Shown here: piece after piece, positions 9,502 to 16,664 of the stretch | Layout of the letters: each line of letters opens with the position of its first letter | Position numbering within the stretch: position 1 is the stretch's first letter | From: DASUZD01 sp036377055 | GTDB taxonomy: Bacteria; Actinomycetota; Thermoleophilia; Gaiellales; Gaiellaceae | Assembly (NCBI GenBank): GCA_036377055.1 | Contig: DASUZD010000049.1 | Span: forward strand, 1-17,500 | DNA length: 17,500 bases | Direction: 5' to 3' | The notes under the pieces: model-generated | Seen by the model: the letters and a program-made list of their open reading frames with translations, nothing else | Databases searched by the model: none | Told to the model about the DNA's origin: nothing | Position numbers and translations under genes: made by a program

Positions 9502-11547
9502 CTGAGCCGCGTTCTCGTCTTCGCCGCCGCTGTGGCCGTCCTCGGCTCGTCGGGCTGCGGTCACGGCAGCTCCACGGATGGCTGGCGCCTCCTGGTCGAG
9601 AGCGATCGCGACGGGGTCCGCGCCGCCTACGCCGTGAACGTCGAGACCGGCACGAGCGCGCGCATGATGAGCATCGAGGGCGCGTACACCGACGATCCGA
9701 TCCCGTCGCCCGACGGACGCACGCTCCTCGTGCGGACGCGACACCCGTACCTCGTCGGCGTCGACGGCTCGCATCGCCGACGAATCCGGCTCACCTGGCT
9801 CGCGACGTCGCAGGCGTGGTCGCCCGACGGGAAGCAGTTCGTCTACACGCCCCCCGGGAACGAGACGACCGGGATCTGGAAATACGACCTGAAGACCGGC
9901 CGGCGGACGCGGATCAGCTTCGGCGAGTACAACAGCTCGCCCGCTTGGTCGCCGGACGGCAAGCGCATCGCGTACGCGGGCGACGACGGCGTCTTCGTCG
10001 CCGACGCCGATGGTCGCGACACCCGCCGGCTCTCCTCCATGCACGCCGACTGGCCTGTGTGGTCGCCGAACGGAAAGACGATCGCCGTCGTCGACGTGTC
10101 CTCTGCGACCGCCGGTATCTGGCTCCTCCCCGTCGCGGGCGGGAAGCCGCTGCGCGTCAGCCGCGGCGCTCAGGAAGCCGTGTGGTCGCCGGACGGGAAG
10201 TGGCTCGCGCTCACGGTAAGCCGCGGCCGGCACTGGGACCTCTTCGTCGCGCGCGGCGACGGCGCGCACCCGCGCCGGCTCACGTTCGGGCCCGGCAGTG
10301 TCGACGTCCGAGATCCGCGCTGGACCCCCGATGGCGGGCGTATCGTCTTCGTGCGCTTCGCGGCGCGAGCGCCGGGCGAGCTCGAGATGTCCGAGATCTG
10401 GTCGATCGAGCCGGACGGATCGGGCCTTCGGGAGGTCACGAGGGCGTACCCCGCAGGCGGAAACAACTACCCGCTCGGCTGGGTGCGCGGAAAGCTCCGG
10501 CGGCAGCCGTCGCCGAAGCCGTGGGCGCGACCGCGGACGCTCAACGTTCCCTATCCCGTCGGCGCCCTCTCAGCCGCCGGACGACGGGTAGCGGTCGCGC
10601 CGCTCGTGCCGTACTCCGGCGACTCGCCGCTACTGCCGAGCGGACCGATTCTCGTCTGGCGACCGGACAGCGGCTCGATCGCCGCTCACGTCACTGCGAG
10701 CTGCCTCTACCCCGCCTTTGTGAGCCTGGCAGGCTCACGGCTCGCCTTCGACTGCGACAACTCGGGCGAGGACACGGTCTCCCACTCCGTCCGGATCTTC
10801 GGGCCGAGCGACGGAACGCCGGTCGAGGTCTTCTACGGCGGGAACGCCGCCCACGGCGAGATCTCGAGCGGCACGGCGATCGGAAAGCTCGCGGGCCACG
10901 GCTCGCTCGTCGCGTTCACTTCGGAGGCCTACAAGTCGATGGGCGAGGACGTCCGCCTCGTCGCGAAGCGGCTCTGGCGAATCGACGGCGTCCGTCGGCG
11001 GCCGCTGCTGTCCGGTCGCGGCCTCGGCGATCCCGTCGACGTCGACGGAGGACGGATCGCGCTCCAGGGTGGCCGGGCGGGCGCCGCGGTCGTCGACCGC
11101 ACCGGGCGGAGGGTCGATCGCCTGCGGGTTCCCGAGCTTCGGTCGCCGCGCAGCGCGTTCCTCTGGACGCAGCGCAGGCTCGTCCTGACCGGCTCGCGCG
11201 CGGCCGTCCTCGCCGGCGGCCGGCTTCGGGTCTACGACGTCCGGAGCGGCCGCCTCGTCGCTTCCTGGCGCCTCGCTCAGCCCACGCAGGAGCTGGCGGG
11301 CGCGGCCGCAGGGCTCGTCGTCTTCGTCCACGGCCGCTCCGTCCACGTCGTGCGGCTTCGCGACGGCCGTACGGCCACGTTCGCGGTCCCCGCGCAGCGG
11401 CTCCCGGAGGCGAACCCCGGCACGAGACGCGTCGAGGCCGACATCTCGACCCGCGGGCTGTACTACTCGTACAACGTGCGCCGTGGGCGGTATCCCGGGC
11501 GCGTGGTGCTCGTGCCGCTCGCGCGCGTGCTCGGTCGCCTCCGCTAG
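9502..11547 (+). CDS. Two-propeller TolB-like lipoprotein, copy 1
   Basis: A 681-residue protein if read from CTG 9502. That start gives a lipoprotein signal peptide (MSRVLVFAAAVAVLGSSGC) with Cys19 as the lipid-anchored residue; the -3 position is Ser, so the lipobox is slightly degenerate. The only usual start, GTG 9532, would leave just eight residues before the Cys and no charged end. The frame closes upstream at TAG 9484, the stop of the previous gene. Residues about 25-345 form a TolB/PD40-type propeller with blades such as AWSPDGKQFVY, AWSPDGKRIAYAG, VWSPNGKTIAVV, VWSPDGKWLALTV and RWTPDGGRIVFV. Residues about 349-681 form the second, family-specific propeller ending GLYYSYNVRRGRYPGRVVLV. 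PD40 propellers usually bind protein or sugar ligands; no enzyme motif is seen. Probably anchored on the outer face of the membrane. Confidence 0.82.
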   Translation: MSRVLVFAAAVAVLGSSGCGHGSSTDGWRLLVESDRDGVRAAYAVNVETGTSARMMSIEGAYTDDPIPSPDGRTLLVRTRHPYLVGVDGSHRRRIRLTWLATSQAWSPDGKQFVYTPPGNETTGIWKYDLKTGRRTRISFGEYNSSPAWSPDGKRIAYAGDDGVFVADADGRDTRRLSSMHADWPVWSPNGKTIAVVDVSSATAGIWLLPVAGGKPLRVSRGAQEAVWSPDGKWLALTVSRGRHWDLFVARGDGAHPRRLTFGPGSVDVRDPRWTPDGGRIVFVRFAARAPGELEMSEIWSIEPDGSGLREVTRAYPAGGNNYPLGWVRGKLRRQPSPKPWARPRTLNVPYPVGALSAAGRRVAVAPLVPYSGDSPLLPSGPILVWRPDSGSIAAHVTASCLYPAFVSLAGSRLAFDCDNSGEDTVSHSVRIFGPSDGTPVEVFYGGNAAHGEISSGTAIGKLAGHGSLVAFTSEAYKSMGEDVRLVAKRLWRIDGVRRRPLLSGRGLGDPVDVDGGRIALQGGRAGAAVVDRTGRRVDRLRVPELRSPRSAFLWTQRRLVLTGSRAAVLAGGRLRVYDVRSGRLVASWRLAQPTQELAGAAAGLVVFVHGRSVHVVRLRDGRTATFAVPAQRLPEANPGTRRVEADISTRGLYYSYNVRRGRYPGRVVLVPLARVLGRLR

Positions 11548-11610
11548 GTGCGTGCGGCGAGTAAACCGTTTCGCTGGCTCCTCGTCGTCCGGCGAGGGCA
11601 CACTCCGTTC

Positions 11611-13650
11611 CTGAGCCGCATTCACGTCCTCGTTTCCGCCGTGGCGGTCCTCGCTCTCTCGGGCTGCGGCCACGGCGGGTCCGGCGAATGGCGGCTCCTC
11701 GTCTGGACCGACCGCGACGGCGACCGAGCCATCTACACCGTCGACGTGGAGAGCGGCGAGAGCGCGCGGATGATGAGCGCGGGCGAGGCGTACACCGACG
11801 ACCCGATCCCGTCGCCGGACGGGCGCGTGCTCTTCGTCCGCGGGCGCCGCCCGTCCGTCGTTCGCGTCGACGGCTCGCACCGGCGGCGGTTCCCGATCAG
11901 CTCGTACGCGGCGGCGCACGCTTGGTCGCCGGACGGGAAGCGGCTCGCGTACACGCCGGCCGGCGCGAGCGGGATCTGGACGTACGACCTGTCCAGCGGC
12001 CGACGGACGCGGATCAGCTTCGGCGAGTACGACACGTCGGCGTCGTGGTCGCCCGACGGGAAGCGCATCGCGTACGCCGGCGACGACGGCATCTTCGTGG
12101 CCGACGCCGACGGCCGCGACACGCGCCGGCTCTCCTCGGTCGAGAACGCCCAGGCGCCTGTGTGGTCGCCGGACGGAAAGACGATCGCAGTCGGCAAACG
12201 CTTCGCGCCGGTCCCTCGGCTGTTGCTCCTCCCGGCCGGCGGCGGGAAGCCCAGACGCGTGATCCGCAACGCGCAGGACGCGACGTGGTCGCCGGACGGG
12301 AAATGGCTCGCGTTTACCGCGAAACGCGGCGCGCACTTCGACCTCTTCGTCGCGCGGGCCGACGGCTCGCGTCCGCGCCGGCTTACCTTCGGGACCGGCG
12401 GTGCGGACTCCCTCGACCCGCGCTGGACGCCCGACGGCGACCGGATCGTCTTCGAGCGCGGCGGGGCGCGAACGCCGGGAGAGCTCGAGCTCTCCGAGCT
12501 CTGGTCGATCGAGCCGGACGGATCGGGGCCGCGGGAGATCACGCGCGGATACCCCGCCGGCGGGAACAACTACGCGCTCGGCTGGGTGCGCGGTAAGCCC
12601 CGGCATGAGCCGTCGCCGAAGGCGTGGACGCAGCCGCGGACGCTCTTCGTTCCCTACCCCGTGGGCGCGCTCTCCGCCGAGGGGCGGCGAGTCGCCGTCG
12701 CGCCGCTCGTGGCGTACGCGGGCGACGGTCCGCTCGCGCCGAGCGGCCCGATCCTCGTGTGGCGCCCCGGCACACGCTCCATCGCCGCCCACGTCACCGC
12801 CGGCTGCATCTTCCCCCTCTTCCTGAGCCTGGCCGGGCCGCGGCTCGCGTTCGACTGCGACAGCTCCGGCACCGACACGGTCCTGCAATCCGTGCGGATC
12901 GCCCGGCGCAGCGACCGCCCGCCGGTCGAGGTCTTCTACGGCGCGAACGGTGCGCACGGCGAGATCGCGAGCGGCACGATGCTGGGCGCGCTCGCCGGAG
13001 GCGGCTCGCTCGTGGCGTTCACGTCGGTGCAGGGGGAGTGGACGGGCGAGGACGTCGATCTCGTCGCGAAGCGGCTCTGGCGGGTCGACGGCGTCCGGCC
13101 GCGCCCGCTCCTCTCCGGCCGCGGCCTCGGAGACCCCGTCGACGTCGACGCGGGCCGGATCGCGCTCCAGGGCGGCGCAGCGGGCGCCTCGGTCGTCGAC
13201 CGCAACGGGCGGAGGATCAGCCCGCTGCGCGTCCCCGAGCTTCGCTCGCCGCCGAGGGCGTTCTACCGGATCGAGCGGAGGCTCGTCCTGACCGGGTCGC
13301 GAGCGGCCGCCCTGGTCGGCAGGCGTTTGCACGTCTACGACCTCGGGAGCGGCCGCCTCGTTGCGTCCTGGCCGCTAGCGAAGGCGCCGCAGGAGCTCGC
13401 GGGCGCCGCATCCGGGCTCGTCGTCTTCGTCCACGGCCGCTCCGTCCACGTCATTCGGCTCCAGGACGGACATGCAGCGGTCTTCGCCGTCCGGGCCGAG
13501 CGCGTGCCCCGCGCGAACCCTGGCACGAGGCGCGTCTTCGCCGACCTTTCGCCGCACGGCCTCTACTACTCGTACAACGTGCGGGGCGGCCGCTACCCCG
13601 GGCGCGTCGTGTTCGTCCCGCGCGCGCGCGTGCTCGCGGGTCTCCGCTAG
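11611..13650 (+). CDS. Two-propeller TolB-like lipoprotein, copy 2
   Basis: Tandem paralogue of the preceding gene, 679 residues from CTG 11611. That start gives MSRIHVLVSAVAVLALSGC with a clean lipobox LSGC and Cys19, the same position as in copy 1. The frame is open back to GTG 11548, directly after the TAG of copy 1; that start gives 700 residues with a long unusual N-terminal tail (RAASKPFRWLLVVRRGHTPF) and cannot be excluded. The first propeller has WSPDGK blades at about residues 100-290; the second starts near PYPVGALSAEGRRVAV (about residue 348) and ends GLYYSYNVRGGRYPGRVVFV. Two cysteines in the second propeller (HVTAGC and LAFDCDSSG) are conserved in both copies. The TAG stop overlaps the stop of the convergent minus-strand gene in a shared CTAG. 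Ligand and partner are unknown; membrane anchoring is inferred from the lipobox. Confidence 0.82.
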   Translation: MSRIHVLVSAVAVLALSGCGHGGSGEWRLLVWTDRDGDRAIYTVDVESGESARMMSAGEAYTDDPIPSPDGRVLFVRGRRPSVVRVDGSHRRRFPISSYAAAHAWSPDGKRLAYTPAGASGIWTYDLSSGRRTRISFGEYDTSASWSPDGKRIAYAGDDGIFVADADGRDTRRLSSVENAQAPVWSPDGKTIAVGKRFAPVPRLLLLPAGGGKPRRVIRNAQDATWSPDGKWLAFTAKRGAHFDLFVARADGSRPRRLTFGTGGADSLDPRWTPDGDRIVFERGGARTPGELELSELWSIEPDGSGPREITRGYPAGGNNYALGWVRGKPRHEPSPKAWTQPRTLFVPYPVGALSAEGRRVAVAPLVAYAGDGPLAPSGPILVWRPGTRSIAAHVTAGCIFPLFLSLAGPRLAFDCDSSGTDTVLQSVRIARRSDRPPVEVFYGANGAHGEIASGTMLGALAGGGSLVAFTSVQGEWTGEDVDLVAKRLWRVDGVRPRPLLSGRGLGDPVDVDAGRIALQGGAAGASVVDRNGRRISPLRVPELRSPPRAFYRIERRLVLTGSRAAALVGRRLHVYDLGSGRLVASWPLAKAPQELAGAASGLVVFVHGRSVHVIRLQDGHAAVFAVRAERVPRANPGTRRVFADLSPHGLYYSYNVRGGRYPGRVVFVPRARVLAGLR

Positions 13651-14222
13651 AGCGGCGTGACGTCCACCTCCCAGAGCGCACCCTCGAGTCGGTCCGCGCG
13701 CAGGGCGTAGTCCGGCCCGCGCGCCTCGCCGACCGCCTCCAGCTGCGGGACGCGCCCGAACGCGCGCGATCCGTCGACGCTCAGCGTCAGCTCGCCGCCG
13801 ACCGCGGTGAGCTCGATCCGGTCGCCCTCGACGTCCGGGCGCAGCTCGACGACCTCGATCTTCCGCGCGCCGACCGCCCAGGCCGACGCCGTCCGCCGCA
13901 CGCCCTGCGCGCGATACGGCGGCTCGAGCGTCTCCTCGATCCCGTCGGCGAGCGGGTCGAGCGACGTGTCGCCGACCTCCTCGTCGACGAGCACGGAGCT
14001 ATCGGCGAGGACGACGAACTCCACCTCGTCGCCCGCGAGCTCGGGCGCCTCCACCACGGCCGTCGCATCCCACTCGCGGAACCGCTGGTTGCCGGTGATC
14101 CCGACCTCGGGGATCCCCGGCGGGCGCAGCGGCTCGTACCTCGACTCCCACTCCAAGGGCACGCCGGCCTCGCGCGCCAGCTTCTCGTGCAGCGGCTCCC
14201 GCCGGCGGCGGAAGAGCACCAC
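13647..14222 (-). CDS. Hypothetical protein coupled to hpf
   Basis: A 191-residue acidic protein I do not recognise. It begins MVLFRRRREPLHEKLAREAG, a basic helix, followed by a mixed alpha/beta region without membrane segments, signal peptide or known catalytic motif; the second half reads like alternating strands (RKIEVVELRPDVEGDRIELTAV). The GTG at 14222 follows the hpf TAA with no gap and there is no ribosome-binding site, so it is probably translated by termination-reinitiation from hpf (a second GTG lies 3 bases on). That suggests a role linked to ribosome hibernation or stress, but this rests on position only. Stop TAG, overlapping the convergent propeller gene by 4 bases. Confidence 0.7.
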   Translation of the reverse strand: MVLFRRRREPLHEKLAREAGVPLEWESRYEPLRPPGIPEVGITGNQRFREWDATAVVEAPELAGDEVEFVVLADSSVLVDEEVGDTSLDPLADGIEETLEPPYRAQGVRRTASAWAVGARKIEVVELRPDVEGDRIELTAVGGELTLSVDGSRAFGRVPQLEAVGEARGPDYALRADRLEGALWEVDVTPL

Positions 14223-14762
14223 TTAGGAGCCGGGCTCGATCAGGCCGTAGTTGCCCTCGCGGCGGCGGTAGACGACGTTGACCTCGCCGGACTCCGCATT
14301 CCGGAAGACGAAGAAGTCGTGCCCGACGAGCTCGAGCTGGAGGACCGCCTCCTCCGGGCTCATCGGCTTCACCGCGAACTGCTTGGTCTTGACGATCTCC
14401 GGCTCCGACTCGCTTTCGCCCGGATTCGCGTCGACCGTTAGCGCGCCGTTGTCGCGCGAGCGGCCTCGCTGCCGCTTCTGCCGGTAGCGCGTCACCTGCC
14501 GCTCGAGCTTGTCGACGAGCTGGTCGATCGACGCCTTCATGTCGGGCGTGGCCTCCCGCGCCCGGAGCGTCGGCCCCTTCGTCCAGATCGTCGCCTCGGC
14601 GACGTGCTTGGCCGCGATGGACGGATTCCGCTCGAGGCTGAGCTCGAGCTCCACCTGGGTCGGGTCGGCGAGCTGCCGACTGAGCTTGCCGAGCTTCTGC
14701 TCGGCGTAGCTGCGGATCGACTCGCTGACCTCGAGGTTCTTGCCCTTTACCTGGAGCCGCAT
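14223..14762 (-). CDS. hpf: Ribosome hibernation promoting factor, long form
   Basis: Binds the 30S decoding region and dimerises idle ribosomes into 100S particles in stationary phase or stress. The 179 residues show both domains of long HPF: the N-terminal S30AE domain (about 1-100, MRLQVKGKNLEVSESIRSYA through the basic VTRYRQKRQRGRSRD), a charged linker, and the C-terminal dimerisation domain (about 122-179) with KPMSPEEAVLQLELVGHDFF and VVYRRREGNYGLIEP. The ATG at 14762 is firm: AAGGAG lies 5 bases upstream. A candidate promoter overlaps the end of the upstream phosphoribosyltransferase gene. It is followed without gap by a coupled gene of unknown function. Stop TAA. Confidence 0.96.
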   Translation of the reverse strand: MRLQVKGKNLEVSESIRSYAEQKLGKLSRQLADPTQVELELSLERNPSIAAKHVAEATIWTKGPTLRAREATPDMKASIDQLVDKLERQVTRYRQKRQRGRSRDNGALTVDANPGESESEPEIVKTKQFAVKPMSPEEAVLQLELVGHDFFVFRNAESGEVNVVYRRREGNYGLIEPGS

Positions 14763-14767
14763 GCGTT

Positions 14768-14773
14768 CTCCTT
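14768..14773 (-). promoter_or_regulatory. Strong ribosome-binding site of hpf
   Basis: AAGGAG on the minus strand, 5 bases before ATG 14762. It is the best Shine-Dalgarno match in the window, in contrast to several neighbours that have none. Confidence 0.75.
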
Positions 14774-14804
14774 CAGCTCTCGGGAACCTCTGCCTGCACT
14801 CCTC

Positions 14805-14834
14805 AAGTTAACGGATCGCTCTCGCGAAGGTCAC
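14805..14834 (-). promoter_or_regulatory. Candidate hpf promoter
   Basis: On the minus strand -10 TAACTT (14805-14810) and -35 GTGACC (14829-14834; four of six match TTGACA) are 18 bases apart. The elements overlap the last codons and stop of the phosphoribosyltransferase gene and would give a 5' leader of about 35 bases holding the hpf ribosome-binding site. This would allow hpf to be expressed apart from the upstream operon. Confidence 0.4.
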
Positions 14835-15467
14835 GATCTCGATCCGCCGAGCCCCGCTCTTCCGGAGCGCGGTCGCGGCGGCCGAGGCTGTGGCGCCGCT
14901 CGTGTACACGTCGTCGACGACGGCGATGGCCGTGGGAGGCTGTCCGGCCGCCTGGAAAGCGTCTCTCACGTTCGCGCGACGCGCCGCGAGCGAGAGGCCG
15001 CGCTGGCGGTCGACGGCACGCGCACGGCGGAGGAGCGGCTCGACCGGCAGGCCCCATCGCTCGCCGAGCTCGCGCGCGAGGCGCTCCGCCGGATGGTGGC
15101 CGCGCCTCAGGCTCCGGTCGCCGTCGGGCGGCACGAAGGTGAGGACAGCCACGCGCGGCGGCTCGAGCGCCTCGGCGACGACGTCCGCCGCCACTCCCGC
15201 GAGCCTGCGTAGCCCGCGCTCCTTCCACGACGCGACGAAGGCGCGGACGACGCCCTCGTAGACCACGGCGGCCCGCGCCGAGGCGAATGCGACGCGCCGG
15301 CCCGAGCACTCGGCGCAGCGCCGCACCGGCCATGCCGCCGGGGCGCCGCAGCGCTCGCAGAGCGGCGCCCCGAGCCGGTGGAACCCGGCGAGGCAGTGCG
15401 AGCAGATCGGTTCGCCCGGGAGGTCGCAGCCGACGCAGCGTTGAGGGAGGAGCAGCTCGAGAAGGAT
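14808..15467 (-). CDS. ComF-type phosphoribosyltransferase (ComFC family)
   Basis: Family linked to DNA uptake in competent bacteria and common also in non-competent ones. The N-terminal part holds a zinc-ribbon pattern of paired cysteines (CVGC, CSHC, CERCGAP, RCAEC) within about the first 55 residues. The C-terminal part is a type I phosphoribosyltransferase domain with the PRPP-binding motif IAVVDDVYTSGATASAA. The beginning is unsettled: the frame is open to ATG 15620, but that part overlaps the VOC gene by over 100 bases and looks non-coding. The family usually begins just before the LLELLLPQRC stretch, where no ATG, GTG or TTG exists. ATC 15467 (219 residues) and CTG 15455 are the remaining choices; TACGCT lies 6 bases before ATC 15467. 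It is followed by hpf. Stop TAA. Confidence 0.8.
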   Translation of the reverse strand: MLLELLLPQRCVGCDLPGEPICSHCLAGFHRLGAPLCERCGAPAAWPVRRCAECSGRRVAFASARAAVVYEGVVRAFVASWKERGLRRLAGVAADVVAEALEPPRVAVLTFVPPDGDRSLRRGHHPAERLARELGERWGLPVEPLLRRARAVDRQRGLSLAARRANVRDAFQAAGQPPTAIAVVDDVYTSGATASAAATALRKSGARRIEIVTFARAIR

Positions 15468-15473
15468 CCAACG

Positions 15474-15479
15474 AGCGTA
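15474..15479 (-). promoter_or_regulatory. Possible -10 box before the ComF-type gene
   Basis: TACGCT on the minus strand, 6 bases before ATC 15467, in the same geometry as the secA and 93-aa gene boxes. It is only useful if ATC serves as start, which is rare, so this is tentative. Confidence 0.2.
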
Positions 15480-15504
15480 CGGGCGCCGCGGCGGCGGGTT
15501 CGTG

Positions 15505-15894
15505 TCAGCTGTGTGCCAGTTGCTCCGCGAGCTGGATCGGGTTACCGTCCGGATCGGCCACGTACGCGACCCGCTCTCCCCAAGGCATGTCCTCCGCCTC
15601 GCGCATGATGGCCACCCCATCGGCTTCGAGGCGCGCGACCTCGGCGTCGACGTCGTCCGTGAAGAGGCAGAGCTCGAAGCGCGGCTCGCGGCCCATCGAG
15701 ATCCCGAGCAGCTCCTGCGGCGTCTGCGCAGCCGAGAGCGCGAGCGCCGACTCGCCGAGCTTCACGACCGCGAACTCGGGATCGCCGTCCTCCGGAAAGC
15801 GGTAGCCGGCCTCGAAGCCGAGCGCGTCGCGGTAGAACGCGAGCGCGCGCGGCAGGTCGCGCGTGTAGAGGACGGGCAGCGGGTCGCGAAGCAC
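15505..15894 (-). CDS. VOC superfamily (glyoxalase/bleomycin resistance-like) protein
   Basis: A 129-residue single-module protein of the vicinal-oxygen-chelate fold. It begins LPVLYTRDLPRALAFYRDAL, the usual opening beta strand and helix, continues with GFEAGYRFPEDGDPEFAVVKL, and ends with a second betaalphabeta repeat carrying VAYVADPDGNPIQLAEQL, the typical DPDGNxIxL closing motif; the Glu in PRFELCLF is a likely metal-site residue. Such proteins include lyases, dioxygenases and drug-binding proteins, and the substrate cannot be told from sequence. GTG 15894 lies 2 bases after the TAG of the nucleotidyltransferase gene, so the two are in one operon and probably coupled. Stop TGA. Confidence 0.85.
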   Translation of the reverse strand: MLRDPLPVLYTRDLPRALAFYRDALGFEAGYRFPEDGDPEFAVVKLGESALALSAAQTPQELLGISMGREPRFELCLFTDDVDAEVARLEADGVAIMREAEDMPWGERVAYVADPDGNPIQLAEQLAHS

Positions 15895-15896
15895 GG

Positions 15897-16664
15897 CTAC
15901 GGCACCGGCTCGTAGACGTCACGAAGCGGCAGCCCCAGCCGCGCGCGCCAGCGTGTATCCGCCTCCTGGAGCTGCTCGGGATCGCCGATGTCGAGCCACT
16001 CGCCGTCGAACGTGTAGCCGTAGACGCGCTCGCGGCGGCAGAGCCACGCGACGAACCGCCCCGGCTGGTCGGGCGGGTTGCCGTCCACCAGGTACCGGTG
16101 CACGAACGGGACGTGGTCGCGGTGGAAGACGTAGGTCGCGGTCGCGGCGAGCGTCGACGGCGGCTGCTCCGGCTTCTCGACGAACTCGAGCACGCGGCCG
16201 TCGGTGTCCAGATCGACGATCCCGTACTTGCGCGCGAGCTCGCGCGAGCCCACGTCGTGGACGGCGACCGCGCTCGCGACCCCCTTCGAGCGCCAGAAAT
16301 CGACGCAGTCGGCGAGCGAGAACGTGAACAGGTTGTCGCCCGCGACCACGAGCAGGTCGTCGCCCGGCCCGATTCGCTCGAGCACGAACGCGATGTCGCC
16401 GATTGCGCCGAGGCGGTCGTCGTTCGAGGTCGTCCCGTCGTCGTGGATGGTCACGTCGCGCCCGGCCGCCCAGCCCTCGAACTGGGCGGCCTTCTGCGCG
16501 TTCGTGACCAGGTGGACGCTCTCGAGCCCTTCGACGTCGGCGAGCCGGTCGAGGATCCAGTCCACGATCGGCCGGCCGCCAACCGGGAGGAGCTCCTTCG
16601 CGGCGGTGTCGGTCAGTGGCCGGAGCCGCGTCGCGTACCCCGCCGCCAGGACGATCGCTCTCAG
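15897..16664 (-). CDS. Sugar-nucleotide-type nucleotidyltransferase with apparent CTG start
   Basis: Transfers a nucleotidyl group from an NTP to a sugar phosphate (family of RmlA, GlmU and MobA-like enzymes). The family N-terminus MRAIVLAAGYATRLRPLTD, with the NTP-binding AAGxxTRLRPLT loop and the following KELLPVGGRPIVDW, is only complete if translation starts at CTG 16664; 33 residues are lost from the next start, GTG 16565, which would remove the active-site loop. The CTG overlaps the stop of the preceding gene as CTGA, the usual NTGA coupling layout, and GAGGGG lies 2 bases upstream of it. Later motifs are VVAGDNLF (metal-binding Asp), KYGIVDLDTDGRVLEFVEKP and EWLDIGDPEQL. Length 255 residues. 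Sugar specificity cannot be read. Downstream VOC gene follows after 2 bases. Stop TAG. Confidence 0.88.
   Translation of the reverse strand: MRAIVLAAGYATRLRPLTDTAAKELLPVGGRPIVDWILDRLADVEGLESVHLVTNAQKAAQFEGWAAGRDVTIHDDGTTSNDDRLGAIGDIAFVLERIGPGDDLLVVAGDNLFTFSLADCVDFWRSKGVASAVAVHDVGSRELARKYGIVDLDTDGRVLEFVEKPEQPPSTLAATATYVFHRDHVPFVHRYLVDGNPPDQPGRFVAWLCRRERVYGYTFDGEWLDIGDPEQLQEADTRWRARLGLPLRDVYEPVP

Larger units (their letters stand above)
9490..13650 (+). repeat. Tandem duplication of a two-propeller lipoprotein gene
   Basis: Two adjacent genes of nearly equal length (681 and 679 residues from their equivalent CTG codons) are similar along their whole length at both DNA and protein level. Similarity starts slightly upstream of the coding parts: GCAAACTGAGTTCCTGAGCC in the first and GCACACTCCGTTCCTGAGCC in the second. 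Codon changes are scattered, so this is an older duplication and not a fresh one. Within each gene the WSPDGK blades form further internal repeats (TGGTCGCCGGACGGGAAG and variants). Confidence 0.85.

Noticed and set aside
10735..13332. An 865-codon open frame on the minus strand opposite the lipoprotein genes
   Set aside because: Low-complexity Arg/Asp/Val-rich product with repeats that are reverse images of WSPDGK blades; the plus-strand genes have signal peptides and clear homology.
15468..15620. ATG 15620 as start of the ComF-type gene
   Set aside because: It would overlap the VOC gene by over 100 bases and add an Arg/Ser-rich stretch with no family match.
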